Source: Methanobrevibacter sp. TLL-48-HuF1
GTDB lineage: Archaea; Methanobacteriota; Methanobacteria; Methanobacteriales; Methanobacteriaceae
DNA length: 64,000 nucleotides
Direction: 5' to 3'
Assembly: GCF_023617305.1 (NCBI RefSeq)
Contig: NZ_CP081485.1
Coordinates: 796,501-860,500, forward strand
A model generated the notes under the pieces. It did no database searches. It saw only the letters and a list, made by a program, of their open reading frames with translations, and was not told the origin of the DNA. Below, piece by piece: positions 44,208 through 52,847 of the stretch. The position numbers and the translations under genes are program-made. Numbering within the stretch: position 1 is the stretch's first letter; every line of letters begins with the position of its first letter.

Positions 44208-45380
44208 TTGCAATATTATATTAGTCATTATAATAAAGAACCTGAATTAAATTTCCCCGATGAAATTACAATTTATGATACAACTTTAAGGGACGGTGAA
44301 CAAACCCCCGGAGTTTGTTTCAGTCCTGAAGAAAAGTTAGAAATTGCTAAAAAATTAGATGAAATTAAAATTAAACAGATTGAAGCAGGTTTTCCAATAG
44401 TATCTAAAAAAGAACAAGAATCAGTAAAATCTATCACTTCTGAAGGCCTTAATGCACAGATTCTTTCTTTAGCTAGAACCAAAAAAGAAGACATTGATGC
44501 TGCTCTTGACTGTGATGTTGATGGTGTTATTACATTTATGGGGACTTCAGACATCCATTTAGAACACAAAATGCACATCGGACGTCAGGAAGCACTGAAC
44601 ACATGTATGAATGCTATTGAATATGCTAAAGATCATGGATTATTTGTGGCATTTTCTGCAGAAGATGCAACCAGAACTGATTTGGATTTCCTAAAAAGAA
44701 TATATAACAAAGCTGAAAGCTACGGAGCAGATAGGGTACATATAGCAGATACTACTGGTGCTATAACCCCACAAGGAATTACTTATTTAGTAAAAGAACT
44801 TAAAAAAGATGTAAACATAGATATCGCTCTACACTGTCACAATGATTTTGGTTTGGCGGTTATAAATTCCATATCCGGTGTATTGGCTGGAGCTAATGGA
44901 ATTTCCACAACAGTAAACGGTATTGGAGAACGTGCCGGAAATGCGTCTCTTGAAGAGCTAATTATGTCTCTTAAATTATTATATGGTAAAGACTTAGGAT
45001 TCAAAACCAAACATATTAAAGAATTATCCGAACTTGTATCAAAAGCCAGCGGACTGCCAATTCCTTACAACAAGCCTGTTGTAGGAAATAATGTATTCAG
45101 ACATGAATCCGGAATCCATGTTGATGCAGTTATTGAAGAACCATTATGTTATGAACCGTATATTCCAGAATTAGTAGGGCAAAAAAGACAATTGGTATTA
45201 GGTAAACATTCAGGCTGCAGAGCAGTTAGAGCCAAATTAAATGAATGTGACCTGGATGTAAGTGATGATACACTTATTGAAATTGTTAAAAAAGTTAAAA
45301 AAAGCAGAGAAGAAGGAACCTACATTAATGATGATGTATTCAAACAGATCGTAAAAAGTTGTAATTATAAAAAAGAATAG
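44208..45380 (+). CDS. aksA: Homocitrate synthase AksA (coenzyme B biosynthesis)
   Basis: About 390 residues of the isopropylmalate/homocitrate synthase family, with the catalytic TTLRDGEQTPGV, LHCHNDFGLAV and GIGERAGNASLEE segments and C-terminal HESGIHVDAV. AksA condenses 2-oxoglutarate with acetyl-CoA and extends the chain to 2-oxosuberate, precursor of coenzyme B. The orthologue in Methanothermobacter is MTH1630 by synteny, and a homoaconitase gene follows, supporting AksA over LeuA or CimA. TTG 44208 is preferred over ATG 44193 because AAGTGATTAT lies before it. Confidence 0.87.
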   Translation: MQYYISHYNKEPELNFPDEITIYDTTLRDGEQTPGVCFSPEEKLEIAKKLDEIKIKQIEAGFPIVSKKEQESVKSITSEGLNAQILSLARTKKEDIDAALDCDVDGVITFMGTSDIHLEHKMHIGRQEALNTCMNAIEYAKDHGLFVAFSAEDATRTDLDFLKRIYNKAESYGADRVHIADTTGAITPQGITYLVKELKKDVNIDIALHCHNDFGLAVINSISGVLAGANGISTTVNGIGERAGNASLEELIMSLKLLYGKDLGFKTKHIKELSELVSKASGLPIPYNKPVVGNNVFRHESGIHVDAVIEEPLCYEPYIPELVGQKRQLVLGKHSGCRAVRAKLNECDLDVSDDTLIEIVKKVKKSREEGTYINDDVFKQIVKSCNYKKE

Positions 45381-45389
45381 GTGACAGTT

Positions 45390-46643
45390 TTGAATATTAC
45401 AGAAAAAATATTATCAGCTAAAGCAAAAAAAGAAGTTACACCTGGAGAAATCATTGAAATTCCAGTTGATTTAGCTATGTCTCATGACGGAACATCACCA
45501 CCAGCTATAAAAACCTTTGAAAAAGTAGCCGCCAAAGTCTGGGACAATGAAAAAATTGCAATTGTATTTGACCATAACGTTCCTGCAAATACCATAGGAT
45601 CTGCAGAATTTCAGAAAGTATGCAGAGATTTTATAAAAAAACAGGGCATTGCTAAAAACTACATACACGGTGACGGAATATGCCACCAGGTACTTCCTGA
45701 AAAAGGACTGGTAGAACCTGGAAAAGTTATTGTAGGAGCAGACTCACACACATGTACTTATGGTGCATATGGAGCATTTTCCACAGGAATGGGTGCTACT
45801 GATTTAGCTATGGTCTATGCTACAGGTAAAACATGGTTTATGGTTCCTGAAGCTATTAAAATGGAAGTTACCGGAGAGCTGAATTCCTATACTGCTCCAA
45901 AAGACATTATTTTAAAAATCATAGGAGAAGTGGGAATAGCAGGAGCTACTTATAAAACTGCAGAATTCTGCGGAGAAACCATCGAAAAAATGGGAGTGGA
46001 AGGCAGAGCTACAATATGTAATATGGCTATTGAAATGGGAGCTAAAAACGGAATAATGGAACCTAATAAAGAAGTTATCCAATACGTTTCCCAGAGAACT
46101 GGAAAAAAAGAAAGTGAATTGAACATTGTTAAATCTGATAAAGATGCACAGTATTCAGAAGAAATGCACTTTGATATAAATGATATGGAACCTCAAATAG
46201 CCTGCCCTAATGATGTAGATAATGTTAAAGACATCTCCAAAGTTGAAGGGACAGCTGTTGACCAATGTTTAATAGGTTCCTGTACAAACGGCAGATTATC
46301 TGATTTGAAAGATGCTTATGAAATCTTAAAAGATAATGAAATTAATAATAATACCAGATTACTGATTCTTCCAGCATCAGCTGAAATTTACAAACAGGCA
46401 ATACATAAAGGATACATTGATACATTTATAGATGCTGGAGCCATTATCTGCAATCCAGGATGCGGACCTTGTCTTGGAGGACATATGGGAGTTTTATCTG
46501 AAGGTGAAACCTGCGTATCTACAACAAACAGAAATTTCAAAGGAAGAATGGGAGACCCTAAATCTTCAGTATATCTGGCTAATTCAAAGGTTGTTGCTGC
46601 TTCAGCTATTGAAGGAGTTATTACAAATCCTAAAGATTTATAG
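45390..46643 (+). CDS. hacA: Homoaconitase large subunit (AksD/HacA-type)
   Basis: About 417 residues of the large subunit of isopropylmalate dehydratase/homoaconitase. GADSHTCTYGAYGAFSTGMGATDLA, the [4Fe-4S] cysteines (SCTNGRLSDL, and CNPGCGPCLGGHMG), and the closing GDPKSSVYLANSKVVAASAIEG are visible. The small subunit gene is not adjacent. Its position after aksA indicates the coenzyme B chain-elongation pathway, though a role in leucine synthesis cannot be excluded. The start is TTG 45390 (NITEKIL), right after AGGTGACAG, rather than GTG 45381. aksA ends one base earlier. Confidence 0.87.
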   Translation: MNITEKILSAKAKKEVTPGEIIEIPVDLAMSHDGTSPPAIKTFEKVAAKVWDNEKIAIVFDHNVPANTIGSAEFQKVCRDFIKKQGIAKNYIHGDGICHQVLPEKGLVEPGKVIVGADSHTCTYGAYGAFSTGMGATDLAMVYATGKTWFMVPEAIKMEVTGELNSYTAPKDIILKIIGEVGIAGATYKTAEFCGETIEKMGVEGRATICNMAIEMGAKNGIMEPNKEVIQYVSQRTGKKESELNIVKSDKDAQYSEEMHFDINDMEPQIACPNDVDNVKDISKVEGTAVDQCLIGSCTNGRLSDLKDAYEILKDNEINNNTRLLILPASAEIYKQAIHKGYIDTFIDAGAIICNPGCGPCLGGHMGVLSEGETCVSTTNRNFKGRMGDPKSSVYLANSKVVAASAIEGVITNPKDL

Positions 46644-46651
46644 TGAAAAAA

Positions 46652-47215
46652 ATGACTATCGAAAAAAATGAGGCAAATAAACGCCTAATTGAAAAAATAA
46701 ACAAAGTAGAAGAAAATTATACAAAAAACTTTTCAAATACTCAAAAAATTCTGCTGACAACAGACGGCTCAATTACAGCTATTTTAGATGTGCTGTACGG
46801 TAAAATTACATTAAGTACCTTAGAACAGCACTTTGACAAGGCAGACTGTGAAATCAGCAAATTAATCAATGTTAATGAAGGGGCACAAATCAATTACAGG
46901 GAAGTTATAATGCATAAAGACGATGAAAACCTGATTTATGCACTGTCATACATCCCATTGGAACGCCTTACTGATGAAATCTGTTGTGATTTGGTTAGAG
47001 CAGATATACCGATAGGCAGAATTTTAAAAAATTACCAGATTGAATCAAGAAGAGAAGTAAATAAAATCTATATTGAAAAACCTAATGAAAGGTTAAAAGA
47101 TTTATTTAACACAAAAGAAGATATGCTTGCCAGAGAATATGTAATTATCCATAAAAACAATGTATTGATGTGGATTAAAGAAGTATTCCCAGTCAGCAAA
47201 TTTACAAACATTTAA
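46652..47215 (+). CDS. Chorismate lyase-like protein (DUF98/UbiC-like)
   Basis: About 187 residues of the archaeal DUF98/chorismate pyruvate-lyase family. Features are TQKILLTTDGSITAILDVLYG, INYREVIM, YIPLERLTDEICCDLVRADIPIGRILKNYQIESRREV and the end FPVSKFTNI. It would convert chorismate to 4-hydroxybenzoate, the aromatic precursor of methanopterin. The start region overlaps the stop of hacA by design (GTGAAAAAAATG), and fen1 follows by 12 bp. The biosynthetic role is inferred from the family. Confidence 0.8.
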   Translation: MTIEKNEANKRLIEKINKVEENYTKNFSNTQKILLTTDGSITAILDVLYGKITLSTLEQHFDKADCEISKLINVNEGAQINYREVIMHKDDENLIYALSYIPLERLTDEICCDLVRADIPIGRILKNYQIESRREVNKIYIEKPNERLKDLFNTKEDMLAREYVIIHKNNVLMWIKEVFPVSKFTNI

Positions 47216-47227
47216 ACGGGTGATAAA

Positions 47228-48211
47228 ATGGGTGTTAAATTAAAAGACATAATCCAGCCAGAACCGATTAATTTTAAAGATTTGAAAGGAAGAGCAATCT
47301 CTATAGATGCATTTAATACCCTTTATCAGTTTTTGTCTACAATCAGACAAAGAGATGGAAGACCCTTAAGTGACAGCAATGGAAATATAACTTCCCATTT
47401 AAGTGGAATTTTATATAGAAACTCTTCAATGATTGAAAAAGACATAAAACCGATTTATGTGTTTGACGGAACCCCATCTTACCTTAAACAGGAAACCATT
47501 GACCAGAGAAGACAGATAAGAGAAGAATCTGAAAAAAAATGGAAGGAAGCACTGGCTAAACAGGACACACAGGAAGCCAGAAAATATGCAATGAGATCTT
47601 CCAAATTATCTCCCTACATTATAGAATCCTCCAAAAAGCTGCTGACAATGATGGGAATACCATACATTGAAGCATATGGTGAAGGAGAAGCCCAGGCAGC
47701 ATACCTTGTTGAAAATGGAGATGCGTGGGCAGTAGCTTCACAGGATTATGACTGTCTGTTATTCGGAGCCAAAAGGGTTGTAAGAAATCTGGCTATCAAT
47801 TCCAACTTGGGAGATCTGGAATATTACAATTTAAAAAGAGTTTTAGATGAACTGGGCATAAATAGAGAACAGCTTATTGATATGGGAATACTGATTGGAA
47901 CTGATTTTAGTGAAGGCTTAAAAGGAGTAGGTGCAAAAACAGCTCTTAAACTGGCTAAAAAAGGAGAACTTGAAAATAAATTAGCCAAACTTCAGGAAGA
48001 GTCATCACATGACATATCTGAAGTCAGAGAAATATTCCTAAATCATAATGTAAATAAGGACTATAAAATCAGATGGAAAAAGCCTGCTAAAAATGATATT
48101 ATTGACTTTTTATGTGAAGAACACGGTTTTTCACAGGACAGAGTTTCAAAAGCCTGCGACAAATTAAAAAATTTAAATTCAAGCCAGAAAAACCTTGAAG
48201 ACTGGTTCTAA
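47228..48211 (+). CDS. fen: Flap endonuclease FEN1
   Basis: A 327-residue structure-specific nuclease that removes 5' flaps during Okazaki fragment maturation and repair. Motifs are MGVKLKDIIQPEPINFKDLKGRAISIDAFNTLYQFLS, YVFDGTPSYLK, GEGEAQAAYLV, SQDYDCLLFGA and GTDFSEGLKGVGAKTALKL (H3TH). The C-terminal PCNA-binding end SSQKNLEDWF ends exactly at the stop. Its final bases overlap the end of the convergent DUF2119 gene by four. Confidence 0.97.
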   Translation: MGVKLKDIIQPEPINFKDLKGRAISIDAFNTLYQFLSTIRQRDGRPLSDSNGNITSHLSGILYRNSSMIEKDIKPIYVFDGTPSYLKQETIDQRRQIREESEKKWKEALAKQDTQEARKYAMRSSKLSPYIIESSKKLLTMMGIPYIEAYGEGEAQAAYLVENGDAWAVASQDYDCLLFGAKRVVRNLAINSNLGDLEYYNLKRVLDELGINREQLIDMGILIGTDFSEGLKGVGAKTALKLAKKGELENKLAKLQEESSHDISEVREIFLNHNVNKDYKIRWKKPAKNDIIDFLCEEHGFSQDRVSKACDKLKNLNSSQKNLEDWF

Positions 48212-48858
48212 TAAGGAGGAAACTCCGGACCAAATACTTTTTTGGCATAATCAACAGCCAATGCAACCTGATTATAGTAATTTTTCAGCATTTCCTTTTC
48301 AAAATATTTCCTATCAGGTGCCTTAATAATTAAATTAAGAAGCTTTTCATAGGTTTCAACAGCTAATTTTTTATTGAAATTATATTTTTCTTCTTTTTTA
48401 CAGGATAACTTCTCAACACATGGAAATTCCAGTGTTTTACAAACAGTGTCTGTTGAAAAATAGGTCATTCGAATCAATGGAGAAACAGAACTTACCAGCA
48501 CATGATTTCCCAAATCTATTAATGGAGGAATTCCTGTTTTGGTGTAACGTTCCATAGAAGTTAACCTGTCAAAATGTGCTAAATCATAACAGTGAAGTTC
48601 TGTATAAAAATCAGGTTCAAAATACTCAATCAGATCCAAAATCTTCAATCCGATTTCTGATTTATAATATTCCTTTTTAATTGTGGAAATATATGGAGTT
48701 TTATCAAAATTATAAAAATAAAACTGACCTTCTGAAAAATCATCAGCATTCAAACGTTTAAGAAATTTTAAAGAAGTTTTGCCTTCATTACCGTGAACTC
48801 CACCAATAAATAACTTAGTTGGACCTTCACCATTATCAACATATCTGAAATAAGACAT
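48208..48858 (-). CDS. DUF2119 (M14-like, succinylglutamate desuccinylase-related) protein
   Basis: A 216-residue protein with the metal-carboxypeptidase-like GGVHGNEGKTSLKFL near the N-terminus and YTELHCYDLAHF in the middle, consistent with DUF2119 and distant M14/succinylglutamate desuccinylase zinc enzymes. Catalytic activity has not been shown for this group, to my knowledge. It is next to the homocysteine-hydrolase gene on the same strand. Confidence 0.82.
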   Translation of the reverse strand: MSYFRYVDNGEGPTKLFIGGVHGNEGKTSLKFLKRLNADDFSEGQFYFYNFDKTPYISTIKKEYYKSEIGLKILDLIEYFEPDFYTELHCYDLAHFDRLTSMERYTKTGIPPLIDLGNHVLVSSVSPLIRMTYFSTDTVCKTLEFPCVEKLSCKKEEKYNFNKKLAVETYEKLLNLIIKAPDRKYFEKEMLKNYYNQVALAVDYAKKVFGPEFPPY

Positions 48859-48894
48859 ATTATCTATAAAAAAAGAAAAAAATAAGAAGAAAAC

Positions 48895-50145
48895 TTAAGT
48901 TCCTTCTTTCCAGCTGCACATGTACTCTTTTTGGCGCTCAGATAAAGTATCAATTTCAATATCCATAGCTTTTAATTTTAAATTAGCTACCTCATAATCA
49001 ATGTCATCAGGAGCTTTTGTTACACCAACTTCCAAATCGTTGTTTAAAATGTATTTGGCAGACAATGCCTGAACAGCAAAACTCATATCCATAATTTCTG
49101 CAGGGTGTCCTTGTCCTCTGGCTGCTGATAAGTTTACCAATCTTCCATCTGCAAGCAAGTATATTTTTCTGCCGTCTTTCATAATAAACATTTCAATACT
49201 TTCCCTTACTTCACGAACATCAGTTGACTGAGCTTCCAAATCCTGTCTGTTGATTTCCACATTAAAATGACCTGAATTACATAACATACAGCCATCTTTC
49301 ATGTATTTAAAGTCATCACCATGAATAATATTGATGTTGCCGGTTACAGTAATGATTAAATCAGCTTCTTTTACAGCATCTCTAATTTTCATTACTCTGT
49401 AACCATCCATTCTTGCTTCAAGTGCTCTGATTGGATCAATTTCAGTTACAATAACATTAGCTCCAAGACCTTGTGCTCTTAAAGCTATTCCACGACCGCA
49501 CCAGCCATATCCACATACAACAACAGATTTACCAGCTATTAACATATTAGTAGTTCCCATAATTGCATCAAAACTGGATTGGCCAGTACCATACCTGTTA
49601 TCAAATAAATATTTAGTGTAAGCATCGTTTACAGCTACAACAGGGAATTTTAAAGCACCATCTTTATGCATAGCTTCTAATCTGTGAACACCAGTAGTAG
49701 TTTCTTCACATGCTCCTTTAATATGTTTTAAAACATCAGTTCTTTCATTGTGAAGAACCATAATCATATCTGCACCATCATCAATAATTATATCAGGTTT
49801 ATGGTCAAGAACCATGTTGATAGTTTGATAGTATTCTTCATCGTCCTGATCTCTCCAACCATAAATATTTAAACCTAAATCAGCAGCACCAGCTACTGCA
49901 TCATCATGAGTGGATAACGGATTACATCCAGTCATAGCTACTTCAGCTCCACCTGCCTGTAAAGTCAATCCTAAATTAATAGTTTTAGGTTCTAAATGTA
50001 AACAGGACCCGATAGTGATTCCTTTGAAAGGTTGAGTTTCTTCATATTCTTTTTTAATGTGTTCAAGAACTGGCATGTGTCTTTGAACCCATTCAATTTT
50101 TCTTATACCTTCTTTAGCAAGAGACATATCTTTAACTTTACTCAT
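48895..50145 (-). CDS. ahcY: S-adenosyl/S-inosylhomocysteine hydrolase
   Basis: A 416-residue NAD-dependent hydrolase. SCLHLEPKTINLGLTLQAGGAEVAMTGCNPLSTHDD, DDGADMIMVLHNE, NDAYTKYLFDNRYGTGQSS, the Rossmann CGYGWCGRGIALRAQGLGANVIVTEIDP and LADGRLVNLSAARGQGHPAEIMDMSF fit the family throughout. It regenerates homocysteine after methyl transfer. In several methanogens this enzyme prefers S-inosylhomocysteine, made by a deaminase, so substrate choice is uncertain. Confidence 0.93.
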   Translation of the reverse strand: MSKVKDMSLAKEGIRKIEWVQRHMPVLEHIKKEYEETQPFKGITIGSCLHLEPKTINLGLTLQAGGAEVAMTGCNPLSTHDDAVAGAADLGLNIYGWRDQDDEEYYQTINMVLDHKPDIIIDDGADMIMVLHNERTDVLKHIKGACEETTTGVHRLEAMHKDGALKFPVVAVNDAYTKYLFDNRYGTGQSSFDAIMGTTNMLIAGKSVVVCGYGWCGRGIALRAQGLGANVIVTEIDPIRALEARMDGYRVMKIRDAVKEADLIITVTGNINIIHGDDFKYMKDGCMLCNSGHFNVEINRQDLEAQSTDVREVRESIEMFIMKDGRKIYLLADGRLVNLSAARGQGHPAEIMDMSFAVQALSAKYILNNDLEVGVTKAPDDIDYEVANLKLKAMDIEIDTLSERQKEYMCSWKEGT

Positions 50146-50394
50146 AATATCCCCTATAAAAATTAAATAATATTATAATATATCGTTTGGGAGTTATTAA
50201 ATATTATTATTTGAAAATGATTTTAAAAATATAAAATACAACAAAATATTTCAAATAAAATATATTACCATCATAATCAAATATTATAAAACTAAACAAT
50301 ATCTAATTATCAATAAAGAAAATTAAAATATAATCATAAATAAGAAAAACAAAAAGTATAAATGTAATGAGAATTTAATATATAAATGTCTGAT

Positions 50395-50504
50395 GCCGGG
50401 GTGGCTCAGCTGGTTAGAGCGCACGGCTCATAGGGTAATTAAGCAGTGCTCTGACTAATTCCTGGGATACCGTGAGGCCGCGGGTTCGAATCCCGCTCCC
50501 GGCA
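50395..50504 (+). tRNA. tRNA-Met (CAT), elongator-type, with 36-nt intron
   Basis: Acceptor arm GCCGGGG (50395-50401) pairs with TCCCGGC (50497-50503, one G-U), discriminator A is 50504, and no CCA is encoded. The anticodon CAT is 50429-50431 in stem CACGG/CCGTG. A 36-nt intron (50433-50468) interrupts the loop after position 37; AATTA and TAATT close to each intron end fit a bulge-helix-bulge. The T arm is GCGGG-TTCGAAT-CCCGC. The lack of initiator features (three G-C pairs in the anticodon stem) suggests elongator. A TATA-like TTTAATATATAAATG lies 10-25 bases upstream. RtcB/archease would seal the exons. Confidence 0.93.
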
Positions 50505-50659
50505 TCTTCAATCCCAGGAATATTTTTTATAAACTATTTTTCATGAAATTTTTAATTTTACAAGCTGATTTTATCGCTGATTTTAAAAATGCCAAATCAA
50601 AACTATTTTATAAATCATTAATAAATATATCAAGTGTTAAGATTTGAGGATTTATTAAA

Positions 50660-51826
50660 ATGCAATATAAAGAACTTGGAAAAACCAAAGAAAATGTTTC
50701 AATTCTTGGTTTCGGAGCTATGAGATTACCTACAAAAGGTTCCAATGACAATATAGATGAAAGTGTAGCTAGTGAAATCCTTAGCTATGGAATTGATAAT
50801 GGAATTAACATTATTGATACCGCCTATCCCTATCACAGTGCCGGAATTGACGGTAACGGAAACAGCGAAGTTTTCATTGGAAAATTTTTAAAGGAAAATA
50901 GCTATCGGGATGATGTTTTAATCTCTACAAAGTCTCCATGCTGGTTAATGGAAGAAAAAGGAGATTTTGAATATTATCTTGACAAACAACTTGAAAAACT
51001 CCAGACAGACAGTATTGATATCTATTTACTTCATGCTCTTACAAAGAATGATTGGGATAAAGTCCGTAAACTTAGAGTTCTGGATTTTCTTGATGACAGT
51101 TTAAGCAGTGGTAAAATAAAGCATGTGGGATTTTCATCACATACTGAAATTGATACATTTGTAGATATTCTTGACGCATATCCAAAATGGGAAGTTGTCC
51201 TGACACAGATGAACTATCTTGACGAATACTACCAGACAGGAGTAATGGGTCTTGATGAATTGAAAAGGCTGAATATCGGAAGTATGATTATGGAACCGCT
51301 GCGTGGAGGCAGATTAGTTCAAAATATTCCTCCGGAAGTCCAAAAACTTTGGAACAGTGCTGAAATTAAAAGAACTCCTGTTGAATGGGCTTTAGAATAC
51401 TTATGGAACAGAGATGATGTTGACTGTGTTTTAAGTGGTATGAATTCACTGGAACAGGTCAGACAAAATATTCAGATAGCTTCAGATGTTAAGGAAATTA
51501 GTGAACATGACCATGATCTAATAAGAGAAGTTGCCAGAACATATAAAACATTAACTGGAAATGACTGTACCTGCTGCGGATACTGTATGCCATGTCCAGA
51601 AGATGTTGACATTATCAATTGTTTTAAGGAATACAACATTGGTAAAATGCTAAATAATCCTAAAGGAAGTGCACTGCAGTATTTTACTTTAATTGACGAT
51701 GACTGCAGAGCAGACAGCTGCATCAATTGTGGAGAATGCGAATTTGTTTGCCCACAAATGCTCGACATCCCACAGGAACTTGAAAAAGTAGATGAATATT
51801 TCGGTAGAGAATTTAATCATTTTTAA
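50660..51826 (+). CDS. Aldo/keto reductase with C-terminal ferredoxin domain
   Basis: A 388-residue protein. Residues 1-290 are an aldo/keto reductase barrel (MQYKELGKTKENVSILGFGAMRLP; NIIDTAYPYHSAG; YLLHAL with Lys and His nearby). The C-terminus has two [4Fe-4S]-type motifs: CTCCGYCMPCPEDVDI and DSCINCGECEFVCPQMLDIP. This fused form is common in anaerobes, and the physiological substrate is unknown. Ten bases separate it from the ThiF-like gene, so they are probably co-transcribed. Confidence 0.9.
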   Translation: MQYKELGKTKENVSILGFGAMRLPTKGSNDNIDESVASEILSYGIDNGINIIDTAYPYHSAGIDGNGNSEVFIGKFLKENSYRDDVLISTKSPCWLMEEKGDFEYYLDKQLEKLQTDSIDIYLLHALTKNDWDKVRKLRVLDFLDDSLSSGKIKHVGFSSHTEIDTFVDILDAYPKWEVVLTQMNYLDEYYQTGVMGLDELKRLNIGSMIMEPLRGGRLVQNIPPEVQKLWNSAEIKRTPVEWALEYLWNRDDVDCVLSGMNSLEQVRQNIQIASDVKEISEHDHDLIREVARTYKTLTGNDCTCCGYCMPCPEDVDIINCFKEYNIGKMLNNPKGSALQYFTLIDDDCRADSCINCGECEFVCPQMLDIPQELEKVDEYFGREFNHF

Positions 51827-51835
51827 GGTGAAAAA

Positions 51836-52591
51836 ATGCCAACAAGATATATAGGTGACGGATATTGGGAAATAATAAGTCGTCAAATGAGTATTGTAAC
51901 CAGAAGCCAACAGGAAAGATTTAAAGAAGCTAAAATAGCAATTATTGGCTGTGGAGGAATAGGTGGTCAGACTATTGAAATGTTAGCTAGAATGGGTGTC
52001 GGTCAGCTTAATTTAGTTGATGAAGATGAATTTGACTTATCTAACTTAAACAGACAGACATTAGCCAGTCTTAAAGAAGTAGGCCTTTCCAAAAGCCAAG
52101 TAGCTAAAGAAAAAGTCAGATTACTTAATCCATATGTTAAAGTTAACTGCTTCAATGAAACTGTAACTGAAGAAAATGTTGATAAAATAATCGGTGAGTG
52201 TGACATTGTTATTGATGCACTTGACAATGTCAAAACAAGAGTCATTGTTTCCAGAGCAGCTGAAAATAAAGAAATTCCATTTATTCACGGAGCTATTCAC
52301 GGAACTTTAGGTCAGATTACAGTATTTTCACCAGACAAAGACACAAACTATGAAACAATGTTTAATCTTCCATCAAAAGGTAAGGATTTAACTGAAGATG
52401 TGCTTGATGATTTATCCAATGTTACATCAGGTGTGCCTCCAGTTATTGGGCCTACTCCAAATCTAATTGGATGTCTTGAAGCTATGGAAGCCTTTAAAAT
52501 AATGACGGGAGTTGGAAAAGTTACCGAAGCTCCAGAAATGCTAACATTTGATTTGCTGGATTTAAGCTCATTTGGCATAAATGAAATCTAA
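51836..52591 (+). CDS. ThiF/MoeB/HesA-family E1-like adenylyltransferase
   Basis: A 251-residue E1-like enzyme: IIGCGGIGGQTIEMLARMGVGQLNLVDEDEFDLSNLNRQTL (ATP site and the Asp-Asn-Arg adenylation residues), SKSQVAKEKV, IVIDALDNVKTRVIVSR, and HGAIHGTLGQITVFSP. The two zinc-binding Cys pairs typical of many MoeB proteins are absent. It would adenylate the C-terminus of a ubiquitin-like sulfur carrier, for thiamine or molybdopterin synthesis, or another process. The partner is not adjacent. Confidence 0.9.
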   Translation: MPTRYIGDGYWEIISRQMSIVTRSQQERFKEAKIAIIGCGGIGGQTIEMLARMGVGQLNLVDEDEFDLSNLNRQTLASLKEVGLSKSQVAKEKVRLLNPYVKVNCFNETVTEENVDKIIGECDIVIDALDNVKTRVIVSRAAENKEIPFIHGAIHGTLGQITVFSPDKDTNYETMFNLPSKGKDLTEDVLDDLSNVTSGVPPVIGPTPNLIGCLEAMEAFKIMTGVGKVTEAPEMLTFDLLDLSSFGINEI

Positions 52592-52748
52592 ACAATCCCT
52601 CTTTTTCCTATTTTTTATTTATTGAAAATTGAACAAACAGCCATTAATTTTTAAAATAACTACTAAATTAACCATTAAAAAATAAAAATCACTGTAATTA
52701 TATACTAAAAAATACAGACAATCATTATAAATACATTTATTCAAAACA

Positions 52749-52757
52749 TTTATATAA
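52749..52757 (+). promoter_or_regulatory. glnA TATA box
   Basis: TTTATATAA, nine bases before the first NrpR-like site, in a position consistent with transcription starting near 52778. Confidence 0.6.
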
Positions 52758-52765
52758 GATGAGAA

Positions 52766-52779
52766 GGAAATGTATTGCC
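52766..52779 (+). promoter_or_regulatory. Imperfect second NrpR operator of glnA
   Basis: GGAA-N6-TGCC (GGAAATGTATTGCC). It differs from the NrpR consensus GGAA-N6-TTCC at one base of the right half. Its start is exactly 20 bp upstream of the perfect operator, so both lie on the same DNA face and straddle the likely transcription start. Confidence 0.55.
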
Positions 52780-52785
52780 AAGGGA

Positions 52786-52799
52786 GGAAGGTAATTTCC
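52786..52799 (+). promoter_or_regulatory. NrpR operator of glnA
   Basis: GGAAGGTAATTTCC is a perfect match to GGAA-N6-TTCC, the operator reported for NrpR in methanogens. It lies downstream of the TATA box, in the leader of glnA, and the nrpR gene follows glnA. Confidence 0.8.
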
Positions 52800-52847
52800 G
52801 ACTAACCTTTTGAAACTAATATCCATAAATTTATGGAGTATGATTTA

